Of a DNA stretch of 64,000 nt, positions 36,750 to 49,990 are shown one piece after another. Position numbers and translations under genes: made by a program. The stretch is from Phylloscopus collybita (Eukaryota > Chordata > Aves > Passeriformes > Phylloscopidae), in the NCBI GenBank assembly GCA_027886175.1, contig JAJNNQ010000011.1, positions 6,200,001 through 6,264,000 of the forward strand, given 5' to 3'. The number at the start of each line of letters is the position of its first letter. Position 1 is the first letter of the stretch. The notes under the pieces are model-generated. The model did no database searches. It was given only the letters and a program-made list of their open reading frames with translations, and was not told where the DNA came from.

Positions 36750-37300
36750 GTCCGCAGGGGTCAGGACCCCCCAAAACCTCGCACAGACACCCCAGGCCCC
36801 TCCAAGCTCCCTCCCAGTCTCCCCCAGCCCACCCAGGACCCCCTGAAACCTCCTCCCAATCCCTTCCCGGTCTCCCCAGGATCCCCCAAAGCCCCTCCTG
36901 TCCCTCTCAGGATCCCACAGCCCCCTCCCAGTTGCCCCCCAGGACCCCCAAAGCCTCTCCCAGTCCCTTCCCAGCCCCTCCAGGACTCACCCAGACCCCT
37001 CCCAGTCTCTTCCCAGCACAACCAACCTCATCCCAGCCCCGCTTTCCCATCCCCCAGCTCCTCCCAGCCCCTCCAGCCTCACTCCCATCCCTCCCAGTCA
37101 CACCCAGCACCCCCAAACTCCCTCCCAGCGCCCCCCAGCACCCCCGGAACCCCATCCCACCCTCCCCAGCCCCCTCCAAACTCCTGCTCCGCCCTTCCAC
37201 AGCCCCCAGCCCCTCTCCCACTTCCAACCGGGCTCTCCCCAGCTCCCTCCCAGTTGCTCCCAGCACATCCCAGTGCCTCTGCCGGCCCGGCCAGCGGCTC
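36750..37300. repeat. C-rich low-complexity intron 3 of class IIB
   Basis: Degenerate repeats of CCCCTCCCAG(C/T) fill the intron between exons 3 and 4 of the class IIB fragment. They create a 580-codon plus-strand open frame (35,964-37,706) that is not a gene. Confidence 0.7.
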
Positions 37301-37619
37301 CCCCGTGCCCCAGTGCCGGCTCAGGGGCTGCTCCAGGCTGACGTGCTCCACCTGGCAGCTGGAGGTGACCCCGCGGGGCCGGGGGGGCGTTTCCAGCAGC
37401 ACCAGCAGCTGGTGGCTCCAGTCCCCGTTGGGCACCACGGCGGTGGCCACCACGTGCCCCGAGAGCTCCTGCTGGCCCTGGAACCACCTCAGCCGGCTCT
37501 GGGCAGGGGAGAAATCCATCCCGGAGCAGAGCAGGCGGCCGGGGCCGGGCTGGGAGCTCGAGGGCAGCAGCGAGATGGAAACGCTGGGGGGCACTGGGAG
37601 AGAGAGGGGACAGACTGGG

Positions 37620-38035
37620 ATCAACTGGGGTGAACTGGGAGAGAGAGGGGAGGGGCGGTGTAGGCTTGGGATGGACTGGGAGGGGCTGGGAATAGACTGG
37701 GAATGAACTGGTAATGGACTGGGAGGGACTGGGAGGGGCTGGGAATAGACTTGGAGGGGACTGGGAGGGACTAAGAATGGACTGGGATGAACTGGGAATG
37801 GACTGGGATGAACTGGGAATGGACTGGGATGAACTGGGAATGAAGCGCGCGGCGCTGGGAGGCCGAGTCCCGCGCGGGGCGCTCGGCGCTGCGGGTCTGC
37901 CTGGCAACTGATGAGTCATCAGCAACTCGCGCTCTGATTGGCTGAGAGGCGTCAGCTTCACACACGGCCGGGATGGACACGCGGGGGGGCACTGGGAGAG
38001 ACTGGGATGGACTGGGATGGACTGGGAGATCCCGG
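37620..38035. repeat. ACTGGGA tandem repeats in class IIB intron 2
   Basis: Short repeats of ACTGGGA(T/A)GG(A/G). At about 37,776-37,845 they form three copies of a 21-base unit, CTGGGATGAACTGGGAATGGA in pattern. G-runs are regularly spaced. Confidence 0.7.
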
Positions 38036-38301
38036 GGATGGGCCCAAGGAGGGCTGAGGGCTCTGGGGTGATTCCCAGGGAGGGTTTGAGGGGCTCCAGG
38101 GTCATTGCCAGGGCAGGGCCCGAGGGGGCGCGCTCTGCCCCACGCTCACCTCTGCGCTCCACCAGGAACGGGGTGATCCCCTCGTAGTTGTGGGGGCAGA
38201 GCCTGTCCGCTTGACCCCGTTTGTACTCCAGTGTTTCCGGATGGTTGTTCCAGTACCGGGCCTGTTTGTCCCCAAAGGGGGTGTCCCCTACGTAGTCCTA
38301 T

Positions 38302-38466
38302 CTGCGCAGGAAGGTGAGGGGGGGTCCCGGGGGTGGTGTCCCCCCTCCCCCAGAGCGTGTGTCAGCCCGGGGTCACCCCCTTTTCTCTGCCCACAGAGCT
38401 CCTGAGGCAGCAGCAGCTGCAGCCCCTCCCCGTGGCCTCGGGCCCGGCCGGACCCCCGTTCTGTCC
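38302..38466 (+). pseudogene. BLB: MHC class II beta 3' end, inverted fragment
   Basis: On the plus strand, the end of exon 4 (CTGCGCAGGAAG|GTGAGG, to 38,313), a short intron, an acceptor CCCACAG, and exon 5 AGCTCCTGA (38,397-38,405) match the 3' end of the minus-strand fragment at 36,636-36,526. The intron is 83 bases against 101. Upstream it is joined directly to half of exon 2 of the other copy, and at about 38,466 to a type J LTR. Confidence 0.8.
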
Positions 38467-38467
38467 C

Positions 38468-39103
38468 TGTTGTGGTGTGTTTTTATTGTGTTTCCAATTG
38501 CTACTCAGTTTTAATGGTCAGTTTTATACCCCCCCTATATTTTGTATTATTACAGTATATTTTATCCCTAATGGATTGTTCCTTTCCCCTGTACTGTTGG
38601 TTTTGCCCTGGTTGTCTATCTTCCCTAGACCTGCCCTTCCCTCCTCCTACAGAATTGTCAATCCTTCCCTCACCCTGCCCCTTCTTCCAGACCCTTCCCT
38701 GTCAATCCCCCAACCTTCGACGCCCCAGTGGTTGGTTTAAACTGTTCCCTCCCCTTGTGTTCTTTCATTGCTCTGTGCATTGTACTCCCCGCCTTATGTT
38801 CCTCCCCCATGTCACCCTCATTGGCTGGAAATTGTATCCTCTCCCCAGACCTCCCCCACTTATCAGCCCCTGCAAGCCCAGGTTCTGTGCCTTTTTCTGT
38901 CCCTGACCCTCTGGGCAATAAACACTATTGGAAATCACCCAGAAGGCCTCTCCCTGTCCCTTGTCCCTGCCCTGGACGCGTGCCACCTGTGCTATAGAGC
39001 AGCTGTGCCCTGCAGCTGCACCCCGGATTGCCTGGCTTTCTGGGGGCAGCCCACTCCTGGCGCCGGTGCCGGGAGCTGGCTGGGCTGAAGGACACCGGCA
39101 TCG
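38468..39103 (+). mobile_element. LTR (type J), copy 2
   Basis: Starts TGTTGTGGTGTG, has AATAAA at 38,917-38,922 after a CTCTGGGC context, and continues into the I segment. It begins exactly where the class IIB tail homology stops. Confidence 0.6.
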
Positions 39104-39424
39104 TGTCCTGTCCCCATATCTTTGCCTGAGAGCCCCTGAATTTTCTAAACTATAATAATTTGGAGGGATGGAATTCTCCATTCCAAGGGAGGCTCTGGAT
39201 TTTCCTGGCACACACCTGTCTTTCAAACTAACATCATTCTCTGAGTTAGTTACCATATAAAAGTCAGTTATTATAGAAACCTTAGCTATAATACTTATAC
39301 TATAAAGCATTTCAGCATTGTGCAGTCTCTCTTTTAATATTTTTCTAAGGCCTATGATAAAAAATCAATTTATTATGCTGCCATTTCTGTCGGCTATGCA
39401 GTGCACACACAAACTGATAATGTT
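39104..39424. repeat. I segment, copy 2
   Basis: Reverse of 19,727-20,047, leading into A block copy 3. Confidence 0.65.
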
Positions 39425-41990
39425 ACGCCAAAAAGCAGCTGAAAGGAATTATAATGTGTACTGTATCAAAATAATTGTGATCAATGACAATGTGCAAAAG
39501 CTGACATGTGAATGCAAAAACCAATATTGTATTGTCATTGATCTTGTCATTTGCATTGTCATTTATAACCCCCTCTGCTTCAGGCACCGAGGGGGCTCAT
39601 TCACCCCCTGTCCCCGCATCCCTGAGTGTCCTCAAGTGCCCCTGAGTGTCCCTGAACATCCCTGAGTGTCCCTGAGTGTCCCTGCATGTTTCCTGAGTGT
39701 CCCCAGTGAGGTCACCCCAGGAATTCCCATCAGGATTTGGAACAGTTTCAATGAAAATCTCCAGAACATTCCCCGATTTTGTTCCACTGTGCAGGGAGAC
39801 GGGAGGGGACAAGTGACACCAGCCATGTTCCCGATGATGCCATCACCCCAATGATGTCCCCAAGCTGTTAAGAATGGGGCCAGCAGACCAGCTCCTTTGA
39901 AAAGGCCTTTATTGAAAAACAGCGCTGGGTGGGGGCCCGAGGGGTCGCGCACACGGCCACTGCTCCCGCTGGACGGCGCCGAGGAGGACACGGCAGAGCT
40001 GGGGCTCCCGTCCCCACCAGAGTCCCTGGGAAGTCACTTGTAGGGTCGTGGTCCGGGGCTGTCACACTGGCCCGGTACTGTCCGGTCATGGCGAGGAGTC
40101 GGAGGTCTTTAGTTGGTAGCCTGATGTTCACCACTGTTCTCCTCAGCTGAAGAAGTCACTTTCAGTCTTTGGTCTTGTAATGGCTCGTTGCCTTTGGGGT
40201 CTTTACCCTGAAATATTGTCCCATCGTTCCCTGGTGTCCCCTCATTTGCATGTGCACCATCTTGGGGAGCAGTGGCAGTGGTTCCCGACGGGAAATGGAT
40301 TCCGGTGTACAATGGAAGGGGATCAATGGAGTGAAATCATCAATAACAGGTAAGTAATTAACGTCCTTTAACATGAACAGGTGCTGTGGTGTGCCTTTAA
40401 GGTTTTCAAGGTGGGCTCCCTTTTGGAGATTCTTCCCCTCCCCCGGGGTAGGTTTTTCCCAGCCAACCCTGAGGGAATGATTATAATACACCGGGTTTAC
40501 CAAGCAACCTGAGATTCTGCAGGGGCTGCCCATCGAAGGAATTGGCCCCGGCAGAGAGGGCCCACCCCTCCTCACAGGTGATTTGACCTTTAGGCTGCCC
40601 TTTAGCCCTCGGCTCACGCCCTGTCCCTCTCTGAGAGGTAGGCTGTGTGCCCTCCCCCTTCCCCCTCTCCCAGGTGAAAACCCAGCACAGGCACATGGTC
40701 GGGGTTCTGCTCAGGGCAGTCACACGGTTCAGAAGTGCTGCTGTAACTGGAATAAAATCTCTGGACAAGACTCCTGAGGCAGATCCGTTTCCTTTCTCCA
40801 CTGATTCATCCAACCCCTCTGAAGGAGCCATGCAGGATTCATCTTGCTACATTTACCCCGGGTCCTACGCTGCCTGAAACAAGCCTGGACTTGTCCGAGG
40901 GGTCTGTGCCTGTGTTAGCAGTGCAGGGAGAGGATCCTTTTGGGACTCTTATAAATGCACATTTTAGAGCTGGCTTTTCGCAAATGTTTAAATGAATGTT
41001 ATACATATAGTGTAAGAAGTTTGTACTGTATTTCCTTTTATTTGTGGAATTTAAAAATGTAACGAAGGTATATTTTCAGATTGTAACAAAGTAGAGACGG
41101 GGGTTGTTGGTTTTCTTTTTTAACTCCTCAACGAGATAGAAGACAGAAGGGACATCTGGAATTCCTGAACTAAAGATTTCTGATAAAGAACAATTAAGCC
41201 TTTGAGAGTTTGAATCTTCGGAAGACAGATTTACAACATACATCTAGACTGCGTGGTATCCCACAGGTAAACTGTATGCTTAGGGGGATCTTGAAACCAA
41301 AATGAATATTTGAATCATGCATTAGCTTATTTAAATATGTAACACCAAGACTTTTAAACACCAAAGAATTTAAAATGAGTTGTGTATTGCTTCGCGCCCT
41401 CAGCTGAGAAGCTTTTTTGTCTCCTTATTGTCTATTTTTATTCAATTTTATTTTCTTTTTATTATACTTATAAATTAATAGAACAAGGTGAAACGCCGTT
41501 TTTCACACTGCTGGGACATCTTGCTGGCCCAGCTTGCTGCTGCCGAGAGTCCTGCAGGGGCACTGGGATGGGCAGCCCCAGGGCTCTGGGAAGCAAAGCC
41601 TCTCCTCCATCCCTTCCCGTCCCGGACAAAGCCGCCATCACCGCGCGCTCCCCGAGCCCGCGCCACAGCGCCCCCTGCAGCCGCGGGGGGATCATCGCAC
41701 CTGCCCTGCCCACCGGGAGCCACCAGCGCCCCTGCCGGCTGTGCCCGGAACTGCACCCCAGGGGAAAGTGCCGCGCTCAGGGAAGCTGTTCCTGGGCTCC
41801 TGGTTCTGTTTGTTATCAGTGCTGTGGGTGGTGGTGTTTGTTTGCCTGGTTATACACACCAGGAAAGAACTGGGATTCCTGTCCCCATAGCTGTGCCTGA
41901 GAGCCCCTGAATTTTCAAAATGATAATAATTCACAGGAAGGGAGTTTGAATTCTCCGTTCCAAGGGAGGCTCCTCTTTCCTCAGCAGACA
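39425..41990 (+). repeat. A block, copy 3
   Basis: Direct copy of 1-2,570 with offset about 39,424. Minus-strand AATAAA at 39,908-39,913. Unknown-gene tail at about 39,700-39,860. Base differences from copy 1 are scattered substitutions with few indels. Confidence 0.8.
41666..41682 (-). promoter_or_regulatory. CTCF-like motif, copy 3
   Basis: Identical 17-base site to copy 1, in the same orientation. Confidence 0.45.
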
Positions 41991-42004
41991 CCTGTTGTTC
42001 AAAC

Positions 42005-42492
42005 CTAGACACCATGAGATGATCATGACCATGTGATGACCATGACTGTGACCATGAGCATGAGATGATCATGACCATGAGAGGGCTGTGACCATGAGAT
42101 GACCATGACACAGCTATGAGGTGATCAAGATCATGAGCTGACCATGAGATGAACATGAAACAACCATGGCCATGAGGTCATCATGGCCATGGGAAGACCG
42201 TGACCATCAGATGACCATGACACAGCCCGGAGCATGAGATCATGCTTATGAGAGGACCATGAGTATGAGGTGATTGTGATCAGTAGACGACCATGAACAT
42301 GAGAGATGGTGCTCAGGAAATGACCGTTACATGACTACAACTGTGACCATGCACATGACTGTGGCAATGTGTTGACCACAAGATGACCATGACCATTTGA
42401 TGACCATGAGCATTTGATGACCCTGACCGTGAGGTGACCATGACCTAACCATGGCCATGGGGTCATAAAGACCATGAGATGAGCAAGAGATG
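42005..42492. repeat. CATGA-type minisatellite, copy 3
   Basis: Same variant order as copy 1 with small differences, in direct orientation. Confidence 0.8.
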
Positions 42493-43160
42493 TGTAGTGG
42501 TTTAGGGCAAATTTGGGAGGAAACCTCCTAAAGGGCCCTCCCTCCCCTCCCCCAACCGGTTCAGGAATGACCTCCTCAGAGAGAAGTGGAAAGAAACCTG
42601 TTTAATTAAACTGGCAAAGCACTCCCCAGCACAATAAATTGAACAATAACAGATGACAAGAACTTTGTGCCACTCTGGAGAGATGACAAATTAGAAAAGA
42701 AGCCCATCCTGTAGGCGGTTGCTCTGTTGTCAGTCCCTCTGGTGCTGGGAAAAGTTGCTGTGCAGGGTAGATCTTGTTGGGTCCCAGGTGCAAGCTCCCC
42801 GCAGAGCCCCCTGGGTCCTCAGTCTGGGGAGGTTTGAACAGTTCCAAAAGAATGGGAAAAAAAGGGGAAAAAAAGAAAAAAAGAGGAAAAAGAAAACTGA
42901 AGCTTCTCTGCCTCAGCCAGATTCACTTACTTCCTAAAAAGAAGAGAAAAAGAGAGAGGGAAAAAAACCCCTTCTCTGTCTCCTGTCTGTGTGTTGTTGA
43001 CTCCCACTCTCAAGGCCAGTCTGGAGGCAGAAGGTTTCTGAAAACAAACTGTGCGCTTCTCACCAGATTTTTACTCTCAGACCTCATATTAAAGGTACAG
43101 AGTGTAATATCCAGCATAAACCCAACAGACAATTGAGGATATAAACAACGTAACATCACA
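42493..43160 (-). mobile_element. LTR (type C), copy 3
   Basis: TGTAGTGG...ACATCACA, as copy 1, and with the same flanks on both sides. The insertion therefore predates the duplication. Confidence 0.7.
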
Positions 43161-43557
43161 CTAGGACACACTTGGAAAATAGGAAATCAAAACTGTGGAA
43201 TCCCTGAGGTTGGAAAGGACCTCCAAGACAATCCAGTATTCCTTGAGGCCCCAGAAGAGAGGACTGAACACTAAAGATTTTCTGGGGTTGAAAGTCAACA
43301 AATCCGCTCTGCCCAAGGAATTCCCAGTGTCTGTCTGTGTCCTGATGGATGTTCCTGCCCCTGCGTTCATCCAGGTGCCCACAGGGAGCCAGGAAGATGT
43401 GGAGCCCCCCCAGCCAGGTGTCTTCCCAACAGGGATCACCAGGGCTCTGCCCAACAGGGGTCACTGGGGATCATCCAACGCCGATCCTCCCACGGGGGAT
43501 GGAGCTGGAGCAGCGCACGAAGCTCTTCCCGCTCTCAGGGCACTCCCAGGGCTTCCC
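43161..43557. other. ZNF5 3' flank
   Basis: CR1-like fragment at 43,190-43,250, family 3' flank, and in-frame finger relic next to the stop. Confidence 0.5.
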
Positions 43558-44442
<885 letters not shown>

Positions 44443-44619
44443 TTAGGCTGGGGGTTCCTCCTTGCCAAGGTTCATCTCAAAAAATCATTGGGCACCTTGT
44501 GTCTGTAAGAACCTCCAAAACACCAAGATTCAGCCCAAAAGTCCTCCAAACATCAAGACACAGATCAAACACTCCCCAAATATCAAGACTCAGCCAAAAC
44601 CTCTTCTAAATCAAAACAA

Positions 44620-44930
44620 CGTCCTGTAAAAGGGGACATGAAAGGAAGAAGAGGAAAGTGTCTTTACAAACATATGCTGGGAATCTGCTTGGAGATAGGG
44701 CCAGGCACTTGGACATAAGGAAGGGACAGAAGAAGCCCTCAGTTCCAGAAAATGTTATTCACTGACCACACAGACTGCTGCTCAGCCAAGGTCCTGCTAC
44801 ATTCGTGAACTTCGAGTAGAAGAAGAACAAAGAGTGAACAGAGCTGTGAATATCCCTACCCAGACAGAAGTGGGGTGCATATTAAGGGGGTACTATCAAG
44901 AGACTGAACACAAGCAAGAGATCAGGGCGG
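44620..44930 (+). mobile_element. LTR-like insertion replacing ZNF5 5' exon
   Basis: Matches 23,170-23,450 closely (GGAATCTGCTTGGAGA...GGTGCATATTAAGG). The ERV gag piece follows at once, so the basic coding exon and its flanks are gone. Confidence 0.45.
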
Positions 44931-47900
44931 TCTGGGAAGAGTCAGCAGGGAGAGAGCACTGAAAATCTCATCAGGGAGGACACTGGGATCTTCAGGGAGT
45001 AACCATGGCAGGGCACCCATGCAGGGTGGAAAAGGGAAAGCCAGGAAGGGGTCCCAGCAAAAGGGAGGATGATCCCAAAATATCTCTGAAGGGTCCCTTG
45101 GGAGAATGGTGAGGCAGTTTGCACATTCTCCCAGAGGTAATTAAGGACATGGACACCCAGAGGGGCAATTAGGGAAGTCAAGAAGGGATTTGGACAACAG
45201 GGGATGGATGGTGTTGGTGTGCTGGGAAGGGAAAGGGTGAAGGGGAATGTGCAGGAATATGGTGTAGGAAAGAAGCAGCAGCAGGAATCGCTGCAGGAAG
45301 AAAAAGATTGATGGGAAAGAGGAAGAAGACGGGAAATGTGGATTCCACCTGCAATGATGGAGATTATCATTGAATGACTTTGCTTGGGGCGCTGCAGAAA
45401 TGAATGGTTTTGCAGAAAGCTCAGCAGCTGTCAGAGGATGAGCACCCACAGGAACTCAGGGGGGCTGCAGGAGGGGCAGAAGAAGCCCCTGCAGCACTTG
45501 GTCAGAAAGGCACAGCAGGGGAAGAAGGCAAGAAGGGAGGAGGAAAAGGCCAAGGGGAAGGCAAAGGCCATGGCAGAGTTTCTACAGCCCCTGAGGGATC
45601 AAGCCCAGGGCCCAAGGGGGCCCCAGCACCCAGGGCACCGGCTCGGCCACAAGGACCTGGCAGAGGCATTGCCCTCCTGGGCAGGGGAGAGCCCACCCAA
45701 ACAGCCCCTGGCAAGGAATCAGGCTTCCAGCTGCAGGCCACAAGGACACTGCAAGCACAGACAGCAGCACCCTCACCAGCAGCAAGTCCACCCCTGCAGG
45801 GACATGGACTGGAAGGGGTGGCAGAGCTCCCATCACACCAGGGACCCACCGCACTGGAGCCCTGGAGAACATTCAGGGTGGCTCTGCATCGACAGGAGGC
45901 CTTTCCTCACAGACACAGGGGCCTCTCCATCCACTCTCAATCTCACACCTAAGGGAGGGGAAAAGGCCAAAAATGTCTTTGATTATTCATGGGATAAGTG
46001 GGAAAGATGAGCAGCTGTGTTTTATTCAACCACTATTAACAGATGTGGGGATGGGTTGGAAATGCAGGAATTTTCATTTCCTCCTAAATGTGATTGTCAT
46101 TCACTGGGAAGGGATTTGACGGCTAAATTGGGAATGCAAATTAATATTGTCAAAGGTGATACACAGGCTAGTTCTCCTGTACCTTGGTGACAAATGTCTG
46201 GCAAGGCCTGGGCTGAAGTGAACCCAGAAGTGTGGGCAGCCCCAGGGAAATTGGGAAAATCAGATCCCCAGCCTCTCCAAATTCCTCTGAAGCCACCAGG
46301 ACAAGTGGGGTCTAAAAGCAATCCCCTATTCCCAGGGAGGGAAGGAAGGGCTCACAGCCTGGTATTGAGCCCCTGGGAAAGGCAGGGCTTTTGGAGCCAG
46401 GGGTCTCTCCCTGTAATGCCCCTGTGCTGCCAGGCAGGAAATCAGATGGAATCCACAGAATGGTGCAGGACCTAAGAACAATAAACGAGATTCTGAAACC
46501 CAGGCACCCCACCCAGTCTCAGATCCTGACACCATCTGGAACCAGGTTCCCTCCTCACACTGCTCCCATTCTGCCCTTGATGGAAAAGATGCTTTCTGGG
46601 GATGCCCACTCACACAGTGTGGTGAACAGGGTTTGGCCTTGGAGTGGGAACAAGAGGGAGAAGGGAAAATGGGAAAGACATGGACGGTGCTGCTGCAGGG
46701 ATGCAGGGAAGCACCAGCCTGATTGGGGCAAGCACTGCAGAAAACATCAAAAGAATTCACCTCACCCCCAGGGATTGGGTTATTGCAGGGTGTGGGTGAC
46801 ACCAGCTCCAGTGAGGAGGACAAGAAGAAGTGGTAGAAGAAGCCTCTGTGAAATGGCTCAGTTTTCAGGCTAAAAAGCATCTTGGAGTATTTGATAAAAA
46901 AGCAGAAGTGGTCGAGAAAAAGATTAAATATTTGGGACATATTTTGGCTGAAATTTTCTGGTGTATTTACCCAGAGAAGGTCCAAGGAATCTCAGAAGTA
47001 ACCTTACTCAGGACTAAAAAGGAGATGTGACAGTTCTGAGGATTAACAGGGAATTGCAGGACCTGCACTGAGGATTCTCTGCTCCAGCCAGAACATTGTG
47101 TGACTTTGTAACCCCAGACAGCCTCAGTGTTATGGGATGGACACGAGAAAGAGAACAAAGCTGGAGAAAATAAAAACCCCAAATGATTGATGCCCCAGCC
47201 ATGGCTCTCCCAGGCTCAGCAAAGGAACTGGAATTGCCTGGGAATGTCAAACAGGCCACGGCTGAGCCTGCACTGAAGGCAAGGGAGCAGCAGCCAGGGC
47301 TCCACAGCGGGGGAAGCCCCTGTGCCTGCCCACAGATCCTCTGCTGGAATGCTCTGCCTGGGCACCCTCCCTTGGCATCTCCAGGCACTGCGGGCCAATC
47401 CTTGCTGCCACTGCTGCAGCTTCAGGGCTTTCTGTGCCTGCACTGCCACAGGGGCTGGGGAGACACCGGGAGAATTCCACTCTGGGCCTCAGCCACACTC
47501 ACACTCTGGGCTGGCTGGGCTTACATGGGTGGAAAAGAGACCAACTTTAAAATTGTTTTTGATTTCATTTCTCCACTCAGCCGCGGTTGGCCTTTGCCCC
47601 GGGGAAAGGAATTTTCAAGGTTTTATTTGAAGGGATGTTACAGCACTCAGCAGAGATGAGTTGAACATCTCACCAGACTGGGAAGAGCCCAAAAGATCCC
47701 CACAGAGAGAACGACCATCAACAAAACATCAACGACCATCAGCAACCAGCAACCAACACCCAGCCCAGACACTGCCCCTGGAAGAGCTGCAGACACCTGG
47801 GCTGGAAAAGGCTGAGAAGGAATTCCAGCAGTGCAGACCTGATTAACATCAGAGGCAAAGGAATCCGGGTCCAACAGGAAATCAAATCCTGAGACCTCAG

Positions 47901-49175
47901 CAACTTGGAAGCAATGAACATCAAACCAAGGGATTTCTATGGGTTCAGACTGTAAAAAGTTTAGGAAAATTCCAGTAAAGCTCACATGGCATGGAATGAT
48001 TTTCTCTGCACCCCGGGCTATGTGTGGGTGAAATGATTTCTGTTGCACATCCTGGCCAGAATCAAGTGATGCCTTGACTCTCTGACACTAAAGATATTGT
48101 TGGAGCATTTTTGTTTTTCCCACAGTTTCAGTGATACGATGACACCATTAGAACAATTTTTTGCAATAATCCTGCTCTTTAGTTCTCAGTTAGATTTGGG
48201 CCAGGGCTGTGAGAATCAATTTTTAGTCTTAGAAGAAGAAGTAGAAAAACCTTGATTGCTTTGGAATGTTTTTGTGTGTGTTTGTGCGTGGCTGTCAGTG
48301 ATCACAAAATTTTGGTACATGGGTTTTTCAAAGCTAACCTTTAAATTCCATTTTGCAAAACCAGAAAAAGCTTTAAAGGTGACCCTTAAACGAATAAAAA
48401 GTTAACAGACTATGGGGAAAAAAAAAAAAAAAAAAAGCAGCAGATTGCCTCGGGCCACATGTGAGTAATTCAGTGGCTGCCCAGGAAGAGAAGCTCCAGT
48501 TCCAGGCAGCCAGGAGAGGAGCTTTAGAAATGCAAATTAACACTGCTGGGGAAAAGTGTGGACAATGCACCAGGGGCTCCTTGCCTGGGGCAGGAATTGG
48601 GCTGATTCCCTCTGTCCCTCAGCCCAAGCTGCCTGCTCACAAAGACAGAATTTGCACAGCTAAAGGCAGAGCCCGGAGTGAGGATCTCTGACTCTACAAC
48701 AGAAATGGGTTCAGCTGCAAAGGGAAACAGCAAACGGAAAATGTTGAGAAAGCTTCACTAAAATAAGTGGGAGGCAATCACCCCTCTCCCCACTCCAACA
48801 TGTGCTGTCCCTGTCTGTGTCACACAGGGAGCATCAGAGCACTGGAGTGTTTCTGCTGCCACAAGTTCAGAGAAATCAGTTGGGAATCCAAGAATGTGAT
48901 GATTTAACTACAGAAAAGAGACAAATTGATGCAGCCCTGGCTGGAGGAAGCACCCAAAAATGGGGAAAAGATGAAACGGCCACCAGAACAAATCCCACAA
49001 CACCACGGAGCAGCCCCTGGGAACCCCAACAAATACATATCAGGAGCCAGAGAACCCATTGATCATTTCAATGGCATCATTAGATTACAAGCTGTCCTCC
49101 AAATAAGAACCACTCAATCCACTCAAAGGAGGACCGCGACATTTCCCATCGATGCTGCGATCAGATTATCTCTTA
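44931..49175 (+). mobile_element. ERV internal remains gag-pro-pol-env, plus strand
   Basis: Most complete ERV of the window. The gag/protease frame is 45,384-46,010 (FLTDTGAS). Reverse transcriptase pieces are at 46,194-46,475 and beyond, including DGIHRMVQDLRTINEIL at about 46,445, typical of the RT fingers domain, and KIKYLGHILAE at about 46,920. The F segment is 47,250-48,050 and env-like pieces are 48,460-49,120 (FNGIIRLQAVL). It is broken by many stops and frame shifts. It ends directly against CpG island K at about 49,176. Confidence 0.8.
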
Positions 49176-49990
49176 GCCCAGGCACCCGCGGGAAGGAGAC
49201 CGCGGGCAGCCGCTCCCGCAGCGCCCTCAGGCCACGGGGAACACGGCGCGGACACGGCACAACCCAGCCACAGCCAGAGCCCCCTGCCGCCCCCTCCGCC
49301 CGCAGCCAGCCCCGAGCCCCGGCACAACCCAGCGCGGCTCCCACCTGCGCCGGGGCCGCCTCCGAGCTCCGCCGCCGCCGCCGCCGCCGCCTCCACACCG
49401 AGGATCCGAAAATGGCGCCCCTGAAAAGCCAGGGCTGTCCTTCTCCCCGCTCTGCCCAATCAGCGCGCAGCCGGAGCCAGCAGTGACGGCACCATCAGCC
49501 AATGGCAGCGAGGCAGGGGCGGGCTCTGCACACGGCCCAGCCCCGCCCCGCGCTCTCAGGCCCCGCCCCCGGGCTGTCTGAGGGCAAAGCCGCAGATGAG
49601 GAACAGCCCTGGGACGGGCCCGGGCCCGAGGCGGGATGGAGCTGAAAACACAAACAAAGTTCTCCGCACCTCCCGCACCGCCTTGCCCAGCCCTGCGTGT
49701 TCTCTGGCACCGGCTCAGAGGAAAGCCCTCCGTTCTCCTACCCGTAATTAGGAACATCAGTGCATGGGTTGGATTTCCCCCCAAAAGGGAAAGAACAAAC
49801 CAAACTCAAGGGAGGTGATGCCCCCCACCCATCCCGGGGGGTTCGGCCCCTCACCTTTCAGCCCCGGGAACAGCGCCGGGACTGGGCGGGTCCGAAGCGG
49901 GACTGGGGGGGCATAGGGGGCTCCCCAGTACCGAGGGGGACCCTTGGGGCTCGGTCCTGTCCTTCCCCCGCCGTTATCAGTGGGGACCAC
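49176..49990. promoter_or_regulatory. CpG island K, unit 3 (inverted)
   Basis: Mirror of 26,931-27,980. Minus-strand type Y donor GGCGCAG|GTGGGAG ends at 49,345; CCAATCAGCGCG and CCAATGGC boxes; (CCG) run at 49,370-49,390. Likely one start region for ZNF5 (-). Confidence 0.6.

Larger units (their letters stand above)
36526..38299 (-). pseudogene. BLB: MHC class II beta chain, 5'-truncated
   Basis: Class IIB gene encoding the beta chain of the peptide-presenting MHC II dimer, here broken. Exon 2 survives only in its 3' half (38,150-38,299; GDTPFGDKQARYWNNHPE, then CPHNYEGITPFL), ending in a phase 1 donor. Exon 3, the immunoglobulin-like beta2 domain, is complete (about 37,309-37,593; VPPSVSISLLPS, both domain cysteines, and CQVEHVSLEQPLSRHW). 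Its donor reads CACTGGG|GCACGG, GC instead of GT. Exon 4 (36,636-36,742) encodes MPPDAARSKMLTGIGG, the membrane span and CLRRK. Exon 5 (36,526-36,534) adds two Ser and a stop. Signal-peptide exon and most of beta1 are missing, so no working chain is expected. Confidence 0.88.

Noticed and set aside
35964..37706. 580-codon open frame on the plus strand
   Set aside because: It is antisense to the class IIB exons and introns and owes its length to C-rich Pro/Ser codons from intron repeats. The minus strand has exact exon borders and domain motifs.
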